A DNA stretch of 64,000 nt. Origin: Candidatus Planktophila versatilis (GTDB lineage Bacteria; Actinomycetota; Actinomycetes; Nanopelagicales; Nanopelagicaceae). Both the position numbers and the translations under genes were made by a program. Of this stretch, positions 51,041-59,914 are shown piece by piece (within the stretch, counting starts at the first letter, position 1; each line of letters opens with the position of its first letter). Under the pieces are notes generated by a model. The model saw only the letters and a program-made list of their open reading frames with translations. It searched no databases and was not told the origin of the DNA. The DNA lies in contig NZ_CP016778.1 of the NCBI RefSeq assembly GCF_002288265.1, positions 434,001 through 498,000 on the forward strand, read 5' to 3'.

Positions 51041-52525
51041 TTACTTAACCGGACCCACAATGCGTTCGGCGGCAAGACGACCTGAGATGAGAACCATCGG
51101 AACTCCCACACCTGGTTGGGTTCCACTGCCGGCAAAGACTACGTTTTCAAAACCGGCAGCAATATTTCGAGGTCTAAATGGACCTGTTTGGAAGAAGGTA
51201 TGCGCGCTAGCAAATGGTGCACCCTGCTCCATACCTTGTCTCTGCCAATCAAGTGGGGTTGTCATCACTTCAGTTTCAATGGCATCACCAAAACCTGTGT
51301 ATCCACGCTCCTCTAAAGTCTTAATCATGGAATCGCGATATGGCCCGGCCTGCTTGGTCCAATCGATATCTGCAGTCAAGTTAGGAGTTGGAAAGAGTAC
51401 GTAATACGACTGCTTACCTACAGGTGCCAGCGTTGGGTCATCGTGGGTAGGTACTGTGACAAGTACGGAAGGATCAGACATCAACTGCTTCTTCTCAATT
51501 AACTCATCAAAGACGCCATCCCAAGATTTACCGAAGTGAATATTGTGGTGGGCAATATGGTCATATTTCTTGGAAGAGCCCACAAGGAGTGTGGTACATG
51601 ATGGTGAGTACTTAAGGCGCTTGATATTTAGCGGTGTCTTGCCAAGTAAATCCCGCCACACAACCGGCAGATCTGGATTCATCACCACTACATCGCACTC
51701 AATGCGCTCACCTGTATTGGTCAGTACCGCCTTCACGCGACCGTTTTGCTTATCAAGTGAGGTCACTGTGGTGTTGTATTTAAATTCAACGCCATGCTTA
51801 GTTGCCGCAGCTGCCAAGGCTCGAGGAACAGCGTGCATTCCACCCTTAGGAAAGAAGACCCCGTTGACTGAGTCCATATAGGCAATGACGGCATAAATTG
51901 CTAAGGCCTGCTGCGGACTTACGCCGGCATACATCGCCTGGAATGAGTAGACCTTTTGCAGGCGAGGATCTTTCAGAAATTGATTTACCTTTGGCTGTAG
52001 CCGTTTGAAGCCACCCAGTGCGATGAGTCGCGCCAGGTTAGGTGTCAGTAAGTTAAGTGGTGAATCGATATTTCTATCAATAAAGTCATTCATTTCATAC
52101 TTATATAACTTGGTGACAAAATCAACGTAACGACGATAGCCGAGTGCTTCTTCGGCAGAGACCTTGGTGCGAATCTCTTCTTCCATCTGCGCAGTGTTGG
52201 CATGGACATCAATTTGTGAACCATCGGCGTAGAAGGCGCGGTATAAAGGAGAAAGTGGCATTAATTCAAGCCAATCCTTCATATCTTCACCGACACATGA
52301 GAATGCATCTTGAATCAGGGATGGCATTGTTAAGACGGATGGTCCGGTATCAAATGAGTATCCGTCTTTTTTAAGGAGACCATTTCGTCCACCAGGCACA
52401 GATTCACGTTCAACGACGGTGACTTTTCGCCCGGCGCCAGCTAACCGCATCGCTGCGCTGAGCCCAGCTAAACCAGCTCCGACAACAACAACATGATCAG
52501 TCGGACCTTTTACACGTGCAACCAT
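51041..52525 (-). CDS. crtI: Phytoene desaturase
   Basis: A 494-residue FAD enzyme converting phytoene to lycopene or a related product. The dinucleotide motif is VVVVGAGLAGLSAAMRLA near residue 13 and the FAD-closing motif is GSGTQPGVGVPMVLISG near the end. The ATG overlaps the crtE stop (TAATG) and has AGGAG 6 nt upstream. A second, divergent CrtI-like enzyme lies at 55122. This copy, beside crtE and crtB, is the likely phytoene desaturase. Confidence 0.93.
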   Translation of the reverse strand: MVARVKGPTDHVVVVGAGLAGLSAAMRLAGAGRKVTVVERESVPGGRNGLLKKDGYSFDTGPSVLTMPSLIQDAFSCVGEDMKDWLELMPLSPLYRAFYADGSQIDVHANTAQMEEEIRTKVSAEEALGYRRYVDFVTKLYKYEMNDFIDRNIDSPLNLLTPNLARLIALGGFKRLQPKVNQFLKDPRLQKVYSFQAMYAGVSPQQALAIYAVIAYMDSVNGVFFPKGGMHAVPRALAAAATKHGVEFKYNTTVTSLDKQNGRVKAVLTNTGERIECDVVVMNPDLPVVWRDLLGKTPLNIKRLKYSPSCTTLLVGSSKKYDHIAHHNIHFGKSWDGVFDELIEKKQLMSDPSVLVTVPTHDDPTLAPVGKQSYYVLFPTPNLTADIDWTKQAGPYRDSMIKTLEERGYTGFGDAIETEVMTTPLDWQRQGMEQGAPFASAHTFFQTGPFRPRNIAAGFENVVFAGSGTQPGVGVPMVLISGRLAAERIVGPVK

Positions 52526-53610
52526 TAGTGACTCCTGCGGATAGCGCTATCGGCAAGTGCCAATAGAAAAGGTTGGGCATCTGCGGCAATAGCAGATGAT
52601 TGAGCTGCAATCTTTGATTCTGTCGCCAAGCCGTCGATGAGCTTTTCTACATCAGCCACGGCGCCAGTTTCAGTGATGATGGTACGCAACTCCTCGATTC
52701 GCTGCACGGTGAGAGTTGGGTTGCCCAGGTCACGTTGCAATTCTCGCCGAGCTGGTGCACTGGCTTTTTCTAGCGTCATCGCCATCAATACCGTGCGCTT
52801 TCCTTCGCGTAAATCATCACCGGCTGGCTTTCCGGTCACATCAGGATTTCCAAAGATTCCAAGTAGATCATCACGTAATTGGAAGGCCTCACCGAGTGGC
52901 AGCCCGTATGCCGAAAGAACATTGAGCAGTTGGCCATGCTCACTCTGCGCCGGGCTTGCAATCACTGCGCCCAGGTGAAGTGGACGCTCGATGGTGTATT
53001 TGCCAGATTTATAACGAGCAATACGCAAGGAGCGTTCCACGCTAAATTCTTTCTCACCGGCTTCTCGCACATCGAGATATTGACCAGCCATTAACTCAAT
53101 GCGCATCTCATCATGAATCAGCAGCGCTGCCAGCAAGCTCTCATGCGATAAACCTGAGTTATGCAACATGTGATCAGACCAGACCAAAGCTAGGTCACCG
53201 AGTAACACCGCAGCTGCTGCGCCAAATTGTTCTGGAACACCCGCCATGGATCCTTGTCTGTGTAATGATTCAAAGTGGCGATGGATGGCAGGTTTTCCGC
53301 GCCGCGTATCTGATCCGTCCATGAGATCATCATGAATAAGTGCGCATGCTTGCAAGAGTTCTAGGCTGGCCATCGCACGAATATCTGTGCGAGTGGGCGT
53401 AGCGCCGGCGGCCATAAAGCCGGCGTAAGCAAAGAGCGGACGAAGTCGCTTGCCACCTTCGAGCAGATAATCTTCGAGTGCATCGCAGACCGGAACTAAC
53501 TCAGATGCGATGCTGGTCAGGTAGTCGCGCTGTTCTGCCAGATAGTGGGTGAGCTCTTCCTTGACGGCGCTGCGCACGCTATCGATACTTGAAGTGAGCT
53601 CTTTATCCAC
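52525..53610 (-). CDS. crtE: Geranylgeranyl diphosphate synthase
   Basis: A 361-residue trans-isoprenyl diphosphate synthase. The first Asp-rich motif is HDDLMDGSDTRRG and the second is QLRDDLLGIFG followed by GDDLREGKRT. Its place at the head of the crt operon implies a C20 product. The start is GTG 53610, with TATCGT and a 6-nt spacer, so the mRNA is leaderless. Its -10 box shares a TA with that of metF, transcribed away from it. Confidence 0.92.
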   Translation of the reverse strand: MDKELTSSIDSVRSAVKEELTHYLAEQRDYLTSIASELVPVCDALEDYLLEGGKRLRPLFAYAGFMAAGATPTRTDIRAMASLELLQACALIHDDLMDGSDTRRGKPAIHRHFESLHRQGSMAGVPEQFGAAAAVLLGDLALVWSDHMLHNSGLSHESLLAALLIHDEMRIELMAGQYLDVREAGEKEFSVERSLRIARYKSGKYTIERPLHLGAVIASPAQSEHGQLLNVLSAYGLPLGEAFQLRDDLLGIFGNPDVTGKPAGDDLREGKRTVLMAMTLEKASAPARRELQRDLGNPTLTVQRIEELRTIITETGAVADVEKLIDGLATESKIAAQSSAIAADAQPFLLALADSAIRRSH

Positions 53611-53632
53611 GGCGCAACGATACTCTGAGGCA
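53611..53632. promoter_or_regulatory. 22-bp divergent leaderless promoter, crtE / metF
   Basis: Minus-strand TATCGT (53622-53617) and plus-strand TACTCT (53621-53626) overlap by the TA at 53621-53622. On each side 6 nt separate the hexamer from a GTG start codon. The whole promoter region between the two genes is 22 bp, and the -35 regions must lie inside the opposite coding sequences. Confidence 0.6.
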
Positions 53633-54502
53633 GTGGAGAAAAGCAGCGTGAGAAGTGGAGTTACGTACTCCTTTGAATTCTTCCCGCCTAAGGATGTCGA
53701 AGGTGAAGCGCGCCTCTGGTCGGCGATGTCACAACTGGAATCAATTTCCCCAGACTTTATCTCTGTGACCTATGGCGCAGGTGGAAGTACGCGAGATCGC
53801 ACCATTCGCATCACTTCTGAAATCACTGCGCGAACACATATTCCCACCGTTGCACACTTAACCTGTGTGGGTTCAACGCGCGACGAGCTAATTGAGATTC
53901 TCGGAAAATATCGCGATGCCGGAATTACAAGCATTTTGGCGCTGCGTGGAGATCCCACCGGTGGACCGCGAGCACCATGGGTTCCCACGCAAGGCGGACT
54001 CAATCACGCGGATGAATTAGTCACCATGGCAGCTGAGTTCGGTGGATTCACAATCGGTGTTGCAGCATTTCCTGATGGTCATCCAAGTTCTCTTGGAGAT
54101 ATTGATAAAGATATTGAAGTCTTACTTGAAAAGCAGCGACGCGGTGCAACGTTTGCAACCACGCAATTCTTCTTTGAAGTAGATAAATGGAAAGCGCTGG
54201 TTGATAAGTTAGCGGCCAAGGGTTCCAGCCTTCCCATCATCGCTGGCATCTTGCCGGTGACAAATGTGAAACAACTTAACCGGATGGCAGAGTTGGGTGG
54301 AACACCGATTCCAGCATCTATTGCAGAGCGCTTTGCAGCGGTAGAAAATAGCCCAGAAGATGTCAGTAAGTTAGGTGTGGAGATAGCCACAAATCTCTGC
54401 CATCAATTACTAGAAAGTGGAGCTCCCGGACTTCACTTCTACACAATGAATTCATCAACTGCCACCCGTGAGATTTATGCACAGATTAAAGATGAACGAT
54501 GA
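53633..54502 (+). CDS. metF: Methylenetetrahydrofolate reductase
   Basis: A 289-residue FAD-dependent TIM-barrel enzyme making 5-methyltetrahydrofolate for methionine synthesis. Family blocks are SFEFFPPKDVEGE, DFISVTYGAGGSTRDRT, VAHLTCVG, GDPTGGP and FATTQFFFEVDKW. The frame is open into crtE, but GTG 53633 has TACTCT with a 6-nt spacer. GTG 53648, 15 nt later, is the other candidate. Its stop overlaps the next ATG (ATGA). Confidence 0.93.
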   Translation: MEKSSVRSGVTYSFEFFPPKDVEGEARLWSAMSQLESISPDFISVTYGAGGSTRDRTIRITSEITARTHIPTVAHLTCVGSTRDELIEILGKYRDAGITSILALRGDPTGGPRAPWVPTQGGLNHADELVTMAAEFGGFTIGVAAFPDGHPSSLGDIDKDIEVLLEKQRRGATFATTQFFFEVDKWKALVDKLAAKGSSLPIIAGILPVTNVKQLNRMAELGGTPIPASIAERFAAVENSPEDVSKLGVEIATNLCHQLLESGAPGLHFYTMNSSTATREIYAQIKDER

Positions 54503-55125
54503 GTGCACTGACTGAGCAAGAATTCAAAGAGCGCTGGAGCGCACTTCACGGGGGAGCTGCGATTAAAGGGGCAGTTGCTGGCTGGCTGAGTTTTTCCTAT
54601 CAAGTTGCACGCGTCTGCACAGCGCTGAAGTTCACCCCAAATTTTTTAACTCTCCTTGGACTCGCAACTGCAGTGGCGATGGCATTTTCAACAAGTGCTG
54701 GCATCGCACTGGTTCTTCTTATAGTTTCGCTCTTCTTCGATGGCATCGATGGAAGTGTTGCCATTGTGCAGGGGCGTGAAAGTAAGTGGGGCGCAGTTCT
54801 TGATTCCATTGCTGATCGCATCTCGGAAGCGTGCTGGCTCTACTTTGGTTGGACTGTGGGAATTCCGGCCTGGGCAGCAATTCTGATGTGGACGATTGCA
54901 GCTACCCAGGAATATGCCCGGGCACGACTTGCCTCCCTTGGTCACTCTGAAGTTGGAGTTGTGACAGCAACAGAGCGACCGGTGCGAGCAATTTTCCTGG
55001 CACTGGTTCTAATTATTTTCATTCTAGATATTCCAGGAGTTACTTACATTTCCTACGCCTTCATACTTCTTCTTCTGGTCAGCTTCGTGCAAGTAATGAG
55101 AGTTGCCAAGAAGACCTTGTCTTAA
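54499..55125 (+). CDS. CDP-alcohol phosphatidyltransferase-like membrane protein
   Basis: A 208-residue membrane protein with about six helices, which in this family joins a CDP-diacylglycerol to an alcohol. The catalytic block reads DGIDGSVAIVQ, then GAVLDSIADR. The D-G-x2-A...G-x3-D-x3-D acid pattern is kept, but the Arg after Ala is Ile. It starts inside the metF stop (ATGA) and ends 4 bp into the convergent desaturase gene. The alcohol is unknown; inositol phosphate or glycerol phosphate are common in actinobacteria. Confidence 0.82.
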   Translation: MSALTEQEFKERWSALHGGAAIKGAVAGWLSFSYQVARVCTALKFTPNFLTLLGLATAVAMAFSTSAGIALVLLIVSLFFDGIDGSVAIVQGRESKWGAVLDSIADRISEACWLYFGWTVGIPAWAAILMWTIAATQEYARARLASLGHSEVGVVTATERPVRAIFLALVLIIFILDIPGVTYISYAFILLLLVSFVQVMRVAKKTLS

Positions 55126-56630
55126 TCGAGAATTGCGTTAGCAACTATTTCGGCACTTAACCCCACAAGTGGCAAGCCGCCACCGGGGTGGGCAGAGCCG
55201 CCAACCAGATAGAGCCCATTAATAGGAGAACGATTTTTCGCACGCGAGAATGCCGAGCGCGCTCCATTACTTGAACTTCCATAGATAGAACCACCTGGTG
55301 CATGCACGCTCTCTTGTAAATCAAGTGGGGTGCGAATCTCAAGAACTTCTAAACGCTCACGCACCGCAATTCCAGCAGCCTCTATCTGATTGATGATTGA
55401 GTGGGCATAGCGTTGGTTAAATTCAGCATCACTCCAATCGAAACCACCTTCGTAGGGGTCATGTCGTGGTGCATTAACCAAGACAAACCAGGCCTCATGT
55501 CCAGCATCCTTAACCATCAACGGATCTCGTGGGGCGCAGATATAGATAGTTGGTTTTTCAACGGGAGTCTTACTGGTAAAGATTGATTCAAATTCAAAAT
55601 CGTAATTTTCGGGAAAGAGAATTGTGTGGTGAGCAAGTGGTTCAGCTGTACTCGGTTTGAGCCCCAAGAGCAGTGAGAATCCAGCAAGGGACGGCTCTGA
55701 TTTTGCGAGCTGCTTACGAATCTTTACCACTTTATTTGTCGGTGCCATCAGGTTGTTATAGACAAATTGGGCATCAGCATTTGCCACAACGCGATCAAAT
55801 TCTTCATGATGGCCCTGGACCACAACGCCTGTGACAGTACCCGACTTAGTTGTGATTTCATCAACGTAGGTATTTAGGCGAATAGTGACTCCAAGTTTTT
55901 CACAGCGTTCTGTAATCTTTTCAGAGAGCGTGCCAACGCCACCTTTTACATGCCAAGCACCAAATGCCTCTTCCACGAAGGCGATAGTGGAAAGCACGGC
56001 CGGTGCTACTCGTGGATCTGAGCCGCTATATGTTGCATAGCGATCCATAATCTTGGCCAAGTAAGGATTGCGAATTCCGATTCCACGCAGTGATTTCCAG
56101 GGAGCAATTGTCTTGAGGTCGCGCATCAGTCGTGGTCGTTTAAGTAATGAGAGCGGAGATTTCAACTCTGATTCCACAAATGGTCCGCGCGAGACATCCC
56201 ACATCGCCTCTGCTTGGCGCATGAGCGCATCCCATTCGAGTGCGGCTTCTTCTCCAAGTGATTCAGAAATTGCGGCCAAAGTTTTCTTGCGAGAAAGATT
56301 AGAAAATTTCACACTCTTGCCATCATGGAAGCGGTAATCAAAAGAAGGATTTACTTCTTCAATCTCCATGACGCGCCCCATGACATCTCCGGTGCGCTGA
56401 AAGAAATCACGATAGACAGCTGGCAGTGTGAGAAGTGAAGGCCCGGTATCAAATGCATAACGGCCAATCCATTCAGTTCGGCACTTTCCGCCGGTGCGAT
56501 TGGAGCTTTCAAAGATTGTGACGAGATGACCTGCTTTTGCTAAGCGAGCTGCGGTGCAGAGTCCACCGATACCTGCGCCCACAACTGCAATGCGTTCAGG
56601 CTGCTTTACCTTTCCTACGTGTCCGGTCAT
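55122..56630 (-). CDS. CrtI-family carotenoid desaturase/oxidase, CrtD-like
   Basis: A 502-residue FAD enzyme of the phytoene desaturase superfamily. The nucleotide motif is IAVVGAGIGGLCTAARLA near residue 14, then FDTGPSLLTLP, and it closes with GSAHPGGGLPLVGLSAEIVA. ATG 56630 overlaps the glycosyltransferase stop as ATGA. It ends the crtA-cruF-glycosyltransferase operon, which points to a late step. A CrtD-like 3,4-desaturation (methoxyneurosporene-dehydrogenase type) of a 1-hydroxylated carotene is my preferred guess; a ketolase is an alternative. Confidence 0.85.
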   Translation of the reverse strand: MTGHVGKVKQPERIAVVGAGIGGLCTAARLAKAGHLVTIFESSNRTGGKCRTEWIGRYAFDTGPSLLTLPAVYRDFFQRTGDVMGRVMEIEEVNPSFDYRFHDGKSVKFSNLSRKKTLAAISESLGEEAALEWDALMRQAEAMWDVSRGPFVESELKSPLSLLKRPRLMRDLKTIAPWKSLRGIGIRNPYLAKIMDRYATYSGSDPRVAPAVLSTIAFVEEAFGAWHVKGGVGTLSEKITERCEKLGVTIRLNTYVDEITTKSGTVTGVVVQGHHEEFDRVVANADAQFVYNNLMAPTNKVVKIRKQLAKSEPSLAGFSLLLGLKPSTAEPLAHHTILFPENYDFEFESIFTSKTPVEKPTIYICAPRDPLMVKDAGHEAWFVLVNAPRHDPYEGGFDWSDAEFNQRYAHSIINQIEAAGIAVRERLEVLEIRTPLDLQESVHAPGGSIYGSSSNGARSAFSRAKNRSPINGLYLVGGSAHPGGGLPLVGLSAEIVANAILD

Positions 56631-57700
56631 ACGGTGCGACCTTTCCACTGAATACTTCCGCGCTTGGCCCAAGAGTAAGCGATGAGATAGAGAAGAAGAG
56701 CTGCAGATAGTGGATGCAAGAGCGCGTAGAGCGGATTAGAACGAGAGCGAATGGCGCTGAGCACTCGAGTAAATGCAATGCAGAGGTAGGCGATCCAGCC
56801 AATGAAGTAGCCATCGAGTATGAGAAGCAGTGGTGCCAGACCGGTCGCTGCAATAAATAGTGAAGCAACAATGGCGCCGAGTGCGCCACCGAATGCTTTG
56901 TGAAGAGATTTGCCGTAGCCCTGGCGAATCTCATCAAAATTTGTATACATGCGCGTATGTGAAATCCCAGAACCTTCAGTCACAACGCCTGAAAACCCGG
57001 CGGTAATCAGTGATCTAGCTAGTTCTACATCATCAAGAATCTTGGTTGAGACAGATGTGAAACCATCGATTGCAGTCAAAGCTTTGGCACGGATAAGAAA
57101 AAATTGACCATTAGCCACGGCGGTACTTCGATATGGAACTTTCTCGGCCAGGCGCAGAATGACAGTGCTCATCCAAGACCAGTGCAATAGAGGCTGAATT
57201 AATTTTTCACTGAAAGTGCCTGCGATTTGGTGCGGGTATGGTGAAACAAAATCCAGTGATAGATCTTGGAGTTGATTGACCGCACGCGCAATGGCATCGG
57301 GTTCTAATCGCACATCGGCATCGAGGCAGATAATGATTTCACCTGTGCTTCTTGCAAAGCCCGTGTGGAGAGCGGAGACTTTACCGAGCCATCCATCGCG
57401 CGGACCATCGGCTTCGATCACAGAAAACCTGGAATCTGCACCGATTGCGTCTGTGAGAACATCAGCTGTGTTATCAGTTGATTGATCATTAATGATGATT
57501 ACTTCAAGCTGGGCAACACCTTTTTGTGCCACTAGCGCTGCAACACACGGGCCGACATTGGCCTGCTCATTGCGTACAGGCAGCAGCACGGTTACTGGCG
57601 TGGAAACCGCCGCCTTATTGCGAGGAATTCGAATGGTAAAGAAGTTAAAGAGTGCGATGAGCAAGATTAGATAACACAGGACAAAGAGTGCAAAGCGCAT
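56627..57700 (-). CDS. GT2 glycosyltransferase, CruG-like
   Basis: A 357-residue membrane glycosyltransferase. An N-terminal helix is followed by a GT-A domain (VTVLLPVRNEQANVG, IIINDQSTDNTAD, CLDADVRL with the DxD motif, DDVELARSLITAG) and two or three C-terminal helices. CruF and CruG are neighbours in several carotenoid gene sets, and here it follows cruF by 6 nt. It probably adds a sugar to a carotenoid hydroxyl. The sugar and the position are unknown. Confidence 0.83.
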   Translation of the reverse strand: MRFALFVLCYLILLIALFNFFTIRIPRNKAAVSTPVTVLLPVRNEQANVGPCVAALVAQKGVAQLEVIIINDQSTDNTADVLTDAIGADSRFSVIEADGPRDGWLGKVSALHTGFARSTGEIIICLDADVRLEPDAIARAVNQLQDLSLDFVSPYPHQIAGTFSEKLIQPLLHWSWMSTVILRLAEKVPYRSTAVANGQFFLIRAKALTAIDGFTSVSTKILDDVELARSLITAGFSGVVTEGSGISHTRMYTNFDEIRQGYGKSLHKAFGGALGAIVASLFIAATGLAPLLLILDGYFIGWIAYLCIAFTRVLSAIRSRSNPLYALLHPLSAALLLYLIAYSWAKRGSIQWKGRTV

Positions 57701-57706
57701 CAGAGG

Positions 57707-58513
57707 CTAATCTTTATTACCGAGCCAGCTGGAGAAGAAGTACGGCGTAAGAATCACTCCCATCACAAATCCAGCGAAGACGGCCAAGCCTGGGCGATCA
57801 AAGAAGATGAGATTGCCGATGAAACCTGAGAACCAAGTCCAAATTAATAACGCATCGACAGCAACAAGTGAAGCGCTCTCTTTGCGTCGCTCGCGCGGCA
57901 GAATCAGATGCAAAATTCCGGTTATGACTAACCCTGAAAGTAACCAACCGAATGCATTGGAAAGTGGAACATCGGGTGTGAAGGGCACGTGTGCACCAGG
58001 TACTTCCCACGTCCAACGACCGGCGGCAACCATCTGTGGATCAAGAAATAAATCCCAGGCCATCAGAAGTGCTCCGCCGTAGATAAATACCCAGTTGGTT
58101 GTGACTCGACGCGCTGCTATGAGCGCTGGATGCACCATCATCAACCAGGCAAAGGGAACAACGAGTGGAACACCGAAGAGTGCAACACCTAGCGATGAGT
58201 CATATTCGTAAGTACCAAAGGGCCATCCAGTATGTAAGCCAAGAGATTCGATTCCTAGGCCGAAGAGAAATACCGCTGGCACATATCGTGAGGAGTATTT
58301 GAATCCATAAGAGAGATGACCATGCAAAATCATGGCCAGGGCCCCGGCATAGACGGTTGCGATTGTGACAATACGAAGTGCTTCACCGCCGATGAGCGGA
58401 TAGGAAATCTGCAGAGCAATAGTGAGTGCAACGAGTGCGTAAAGGAAGTTGCGTGTTTTCGGGGAGACTCCGCCACGGCGTCTGCGACGTGGGTTGTAAT
58501 GGCGGATCGACAT
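57707..58513 (-). CDS. cruF: Carotenoid 1,2-hydratase, CruF-type (DUF422)
   Basis: A 268-residue protein with seven or so membrane helices. The DUF422/PF04240 pattern is visible in ESLGLHTGWPFGTYEYDSSLG, WDLFLDPQMVAAGRWTW and the C-terminal FDRPGLAVFAGFVMG. In cyanobacteria and Deinococcus CruF hydrates the psi end of a carotene to give a 1'-hydroxyl. It follows crtA by 14 nt and precedes the glycosyltransferase by 6 nt. A tract of arginines at the N-terminus keeps that end in the cytoplasm. Confidence 0.87.
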   Translation of the reverse strand: MSIRHYNPRRRRRGGVSPKTRNFLYALVALTIALQISYPLIGGEALRIVTIATVYAGALAMILHGHLSYGFKYSSRYVPAVFLFGLGIESLGLHTGWPFGTYEYDSSLGVALFGVPLVVPFAWLMMVHPALIAARRVTTNWVFIYGGALLMAWDLFLDPQMVAAGRWTWEVPGAHVPFTPDVPLSNAFGWLLSGLVITGILHLILPRERRKESASLVAVDALLIWTWFSGFIGNLIFFDRPGLAVFAGFVMGVILTPYFFSSWLGNKD

Positions 58514-58527
58514 AGGTTAAGTCTGCC

Positions 58528-59226
58528 TTACTTATGGGTAATCGAAGAAATCTCACCTCGAAGTTCTAGGACTTCAAAGCGGGCGAAGAGTTCTTCGCTA
58601 TACCAATCAATATCTTTAGTCTGCGCTATCGCCTTTTGATGTGCGGCGCCCTTATATGCAAAATCTCGCAGGGCAGATGCGGATTCCCATAGTGAGAAAG
58701 TCCCTTGTAATCCGATAGGTGCTTCACCAATTCCTATGGCAGCAATAAAGCCTGGGGATTGATGCAAATCAGTGACAACAGGAGGTACTGATTTCCAAAA
58801 GATGAAGTTCTTACTCCACTTAATGCGCGCACGTGTAATCGCAGCGATTCGAGCATCAGCGTTTAGTTGTGGCGCTGTGAAATCAAATGGGTTCTGCTTC
58901 GCCCACAGCCCGTGTGATGACAGAGGAGTGAGCACTGCGCGAAATTCAGAAGTCGAACGGCTGCGCCAGGCATTAATTATCGAAGATTGATTAAAGGTGG
59001 CGAGCTGGTCTTTTTTAATTACGACCACCATGCCCCAGCGATAGAGATTTGCATCATTGGGTGTAAATGTCTCACCGCTGCCGGTGCCCAGCATCTTGGC
59101 AAATGAAATTCCGGTGAACAATCGCGTGCGCAGAGCGTGGGTTGCCATGCTCATAAAGGCGAAAGGGATACTCTTACTTTTGACGGTAAAGAAGTAAGCG
59201 ACCGTGACTCTCTCATCGCTACTCAT
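58528..59226 (-). CDS. crtA: Spheroidene monooxygenase-like carotenoid ketolase
   Basis: A 232-residue protein of the CrtA family, the heme-containing oxygenases that put a keto group at C-2 of acyclic carotenoids. Recognisable blocks are YRWGMVVVI, LTPLSSHGLWAKQNPF, AAITRARIKW, FWKSVPPVV, IGIGEAPIGLQGTFSLWES and WYSEELFARFEVLEL. The open frame extends to 59376, but ATG 59226 has TATCCT with a 6-nt spacer. It heads the crtA-cruF-GT-crtD-like operon. Substrate inferred: a hydroxylated open-chain carotene. Confidence 0.83.
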   Translation of the reverse strand: MSSDERVTVAYFFTVKSKSIPFAFMSMATHALRTRLFTGISFAKMLGTGSGETFTPNDANLYRWGMVVVIKKDQLATFNQSSIINAWRSRSTSEFRAVLTPLSSHGLWAKQNPFDFTAPQLNADARIAAITRARIKWSKNFIFWKSVPPVVTDLHQSPGFIAAIGIGEAPIGLQGTFSLWESASALRDFAYKGAAHQKAIAQTKDIDWYSEELFARFEVLELRGEISSITHK

Positions 59227-59248
59227 AGGCAAAGGATACCCAGCATCC
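59227..59248. promoter_or_regulatory. 22-bp divergent promoter, crtA / aquaporin
   Basis: Minus-strand TATCCT (59238-59233) and plus-strand TACCCA (59237-59242) overlap by the TA at 59237-59238, with 6 nt from each to its start codon. This is the same geometry and total length as at crtE/metF, although the plus-strand hexamer lacks the final T. Confidence 0.5.
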
Positions 59249-59914
59249 ATGTTGAGCAGAAAGTTAACCAGTGAATTTCTAGGCACGGCCACCCTGATTG
59301 CCACAGTTGTGGGTTCTGGAGCAATGGCTACAGCGCTCAGTAACGATGTTGGAATCCAGTTGCTGATTAACACCATTGCAACCGTATTTGTCCTCTACAT
59401 CCTGATCACCTTACTTGGCCCCATCAGTGGCGCCCACTTCAATCCTGTTGTTACTGGAGTTGATTTTTTCACCAAGAAAATCAAGGGCAAAGAGTTTTCG
59501 CTATTCATCATTGCGCAACTGGCAGGTGCTGCCGTTGGAGCAATAGTTGCCAATCTGATGTTTGAGTATTCTGCAATCTATATTTCAGAAAAAGAGCGCA
59601 CCGGTGCCCATCTGCTGCTCGGTGAAGTCATTGCCACAGCGGGTCTGATTTTAATTATTCACTTAGCGCTCAAGCAGAAGGAAGATAAGAAAATTGCTCG
59701 CCTGGTGGCCGCCTGGATCGGAGCTGCCTACTTCTTCACCTCCTCAACCTCCTTTGCCAATCCAGCAGCAGTCTTTGGCCGCATGTTCTCAGATACCTTC
59801 TCTGGAATAGCACCTAAGTCAGCGCCGCTATTTGTACTGGCCGAAATTATTGGCGGCCTACTTGGATTTCTAGGATTTAAAGCACTTACCTCTAAAACAA
59901 AGTCAGGAAAATAA
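59249..59914 (+). CDS. MIP-family aquaglyceroporin, probable arsenite channel
   Basis: A 221-residue six-helix channel with two half-helix motifs: SGAHFNPVVT (NPV instead of NPA) and SFANPAAVFGR (NPA). The gene is 0 bp from arsC (stop TAA, then ATG). As in the AqpS-ArsC pair of Sinorhizobium, arsenate would be reduced to arsenite, which leaves by this channel down its gradient. No ArsB/Acr3 pump or ArsR regulator is nearby. ATG 59249 begins the family sequence (LTSEFLGTATL). Confidence 0.87.
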   Translation: MLSRKLTSEFLGTATLIATVVGSGAMATALSNDVGIQLLINTIATVFVLYILITLLGPISGAHFNPVVTGVDFFTKKIKGKEFSLFIIAQLAGAAVGAIVANLMFEYSAIYISEKERTGAHLLLGEVIATAGLILIIHLALKQKEDKKIARLVAAWIGAAYFFTSSTSFANPAAVFGRMFSDTFSGIAPKSAPLFVLAEIIGGLLGFLGFKALTSKTKSGK

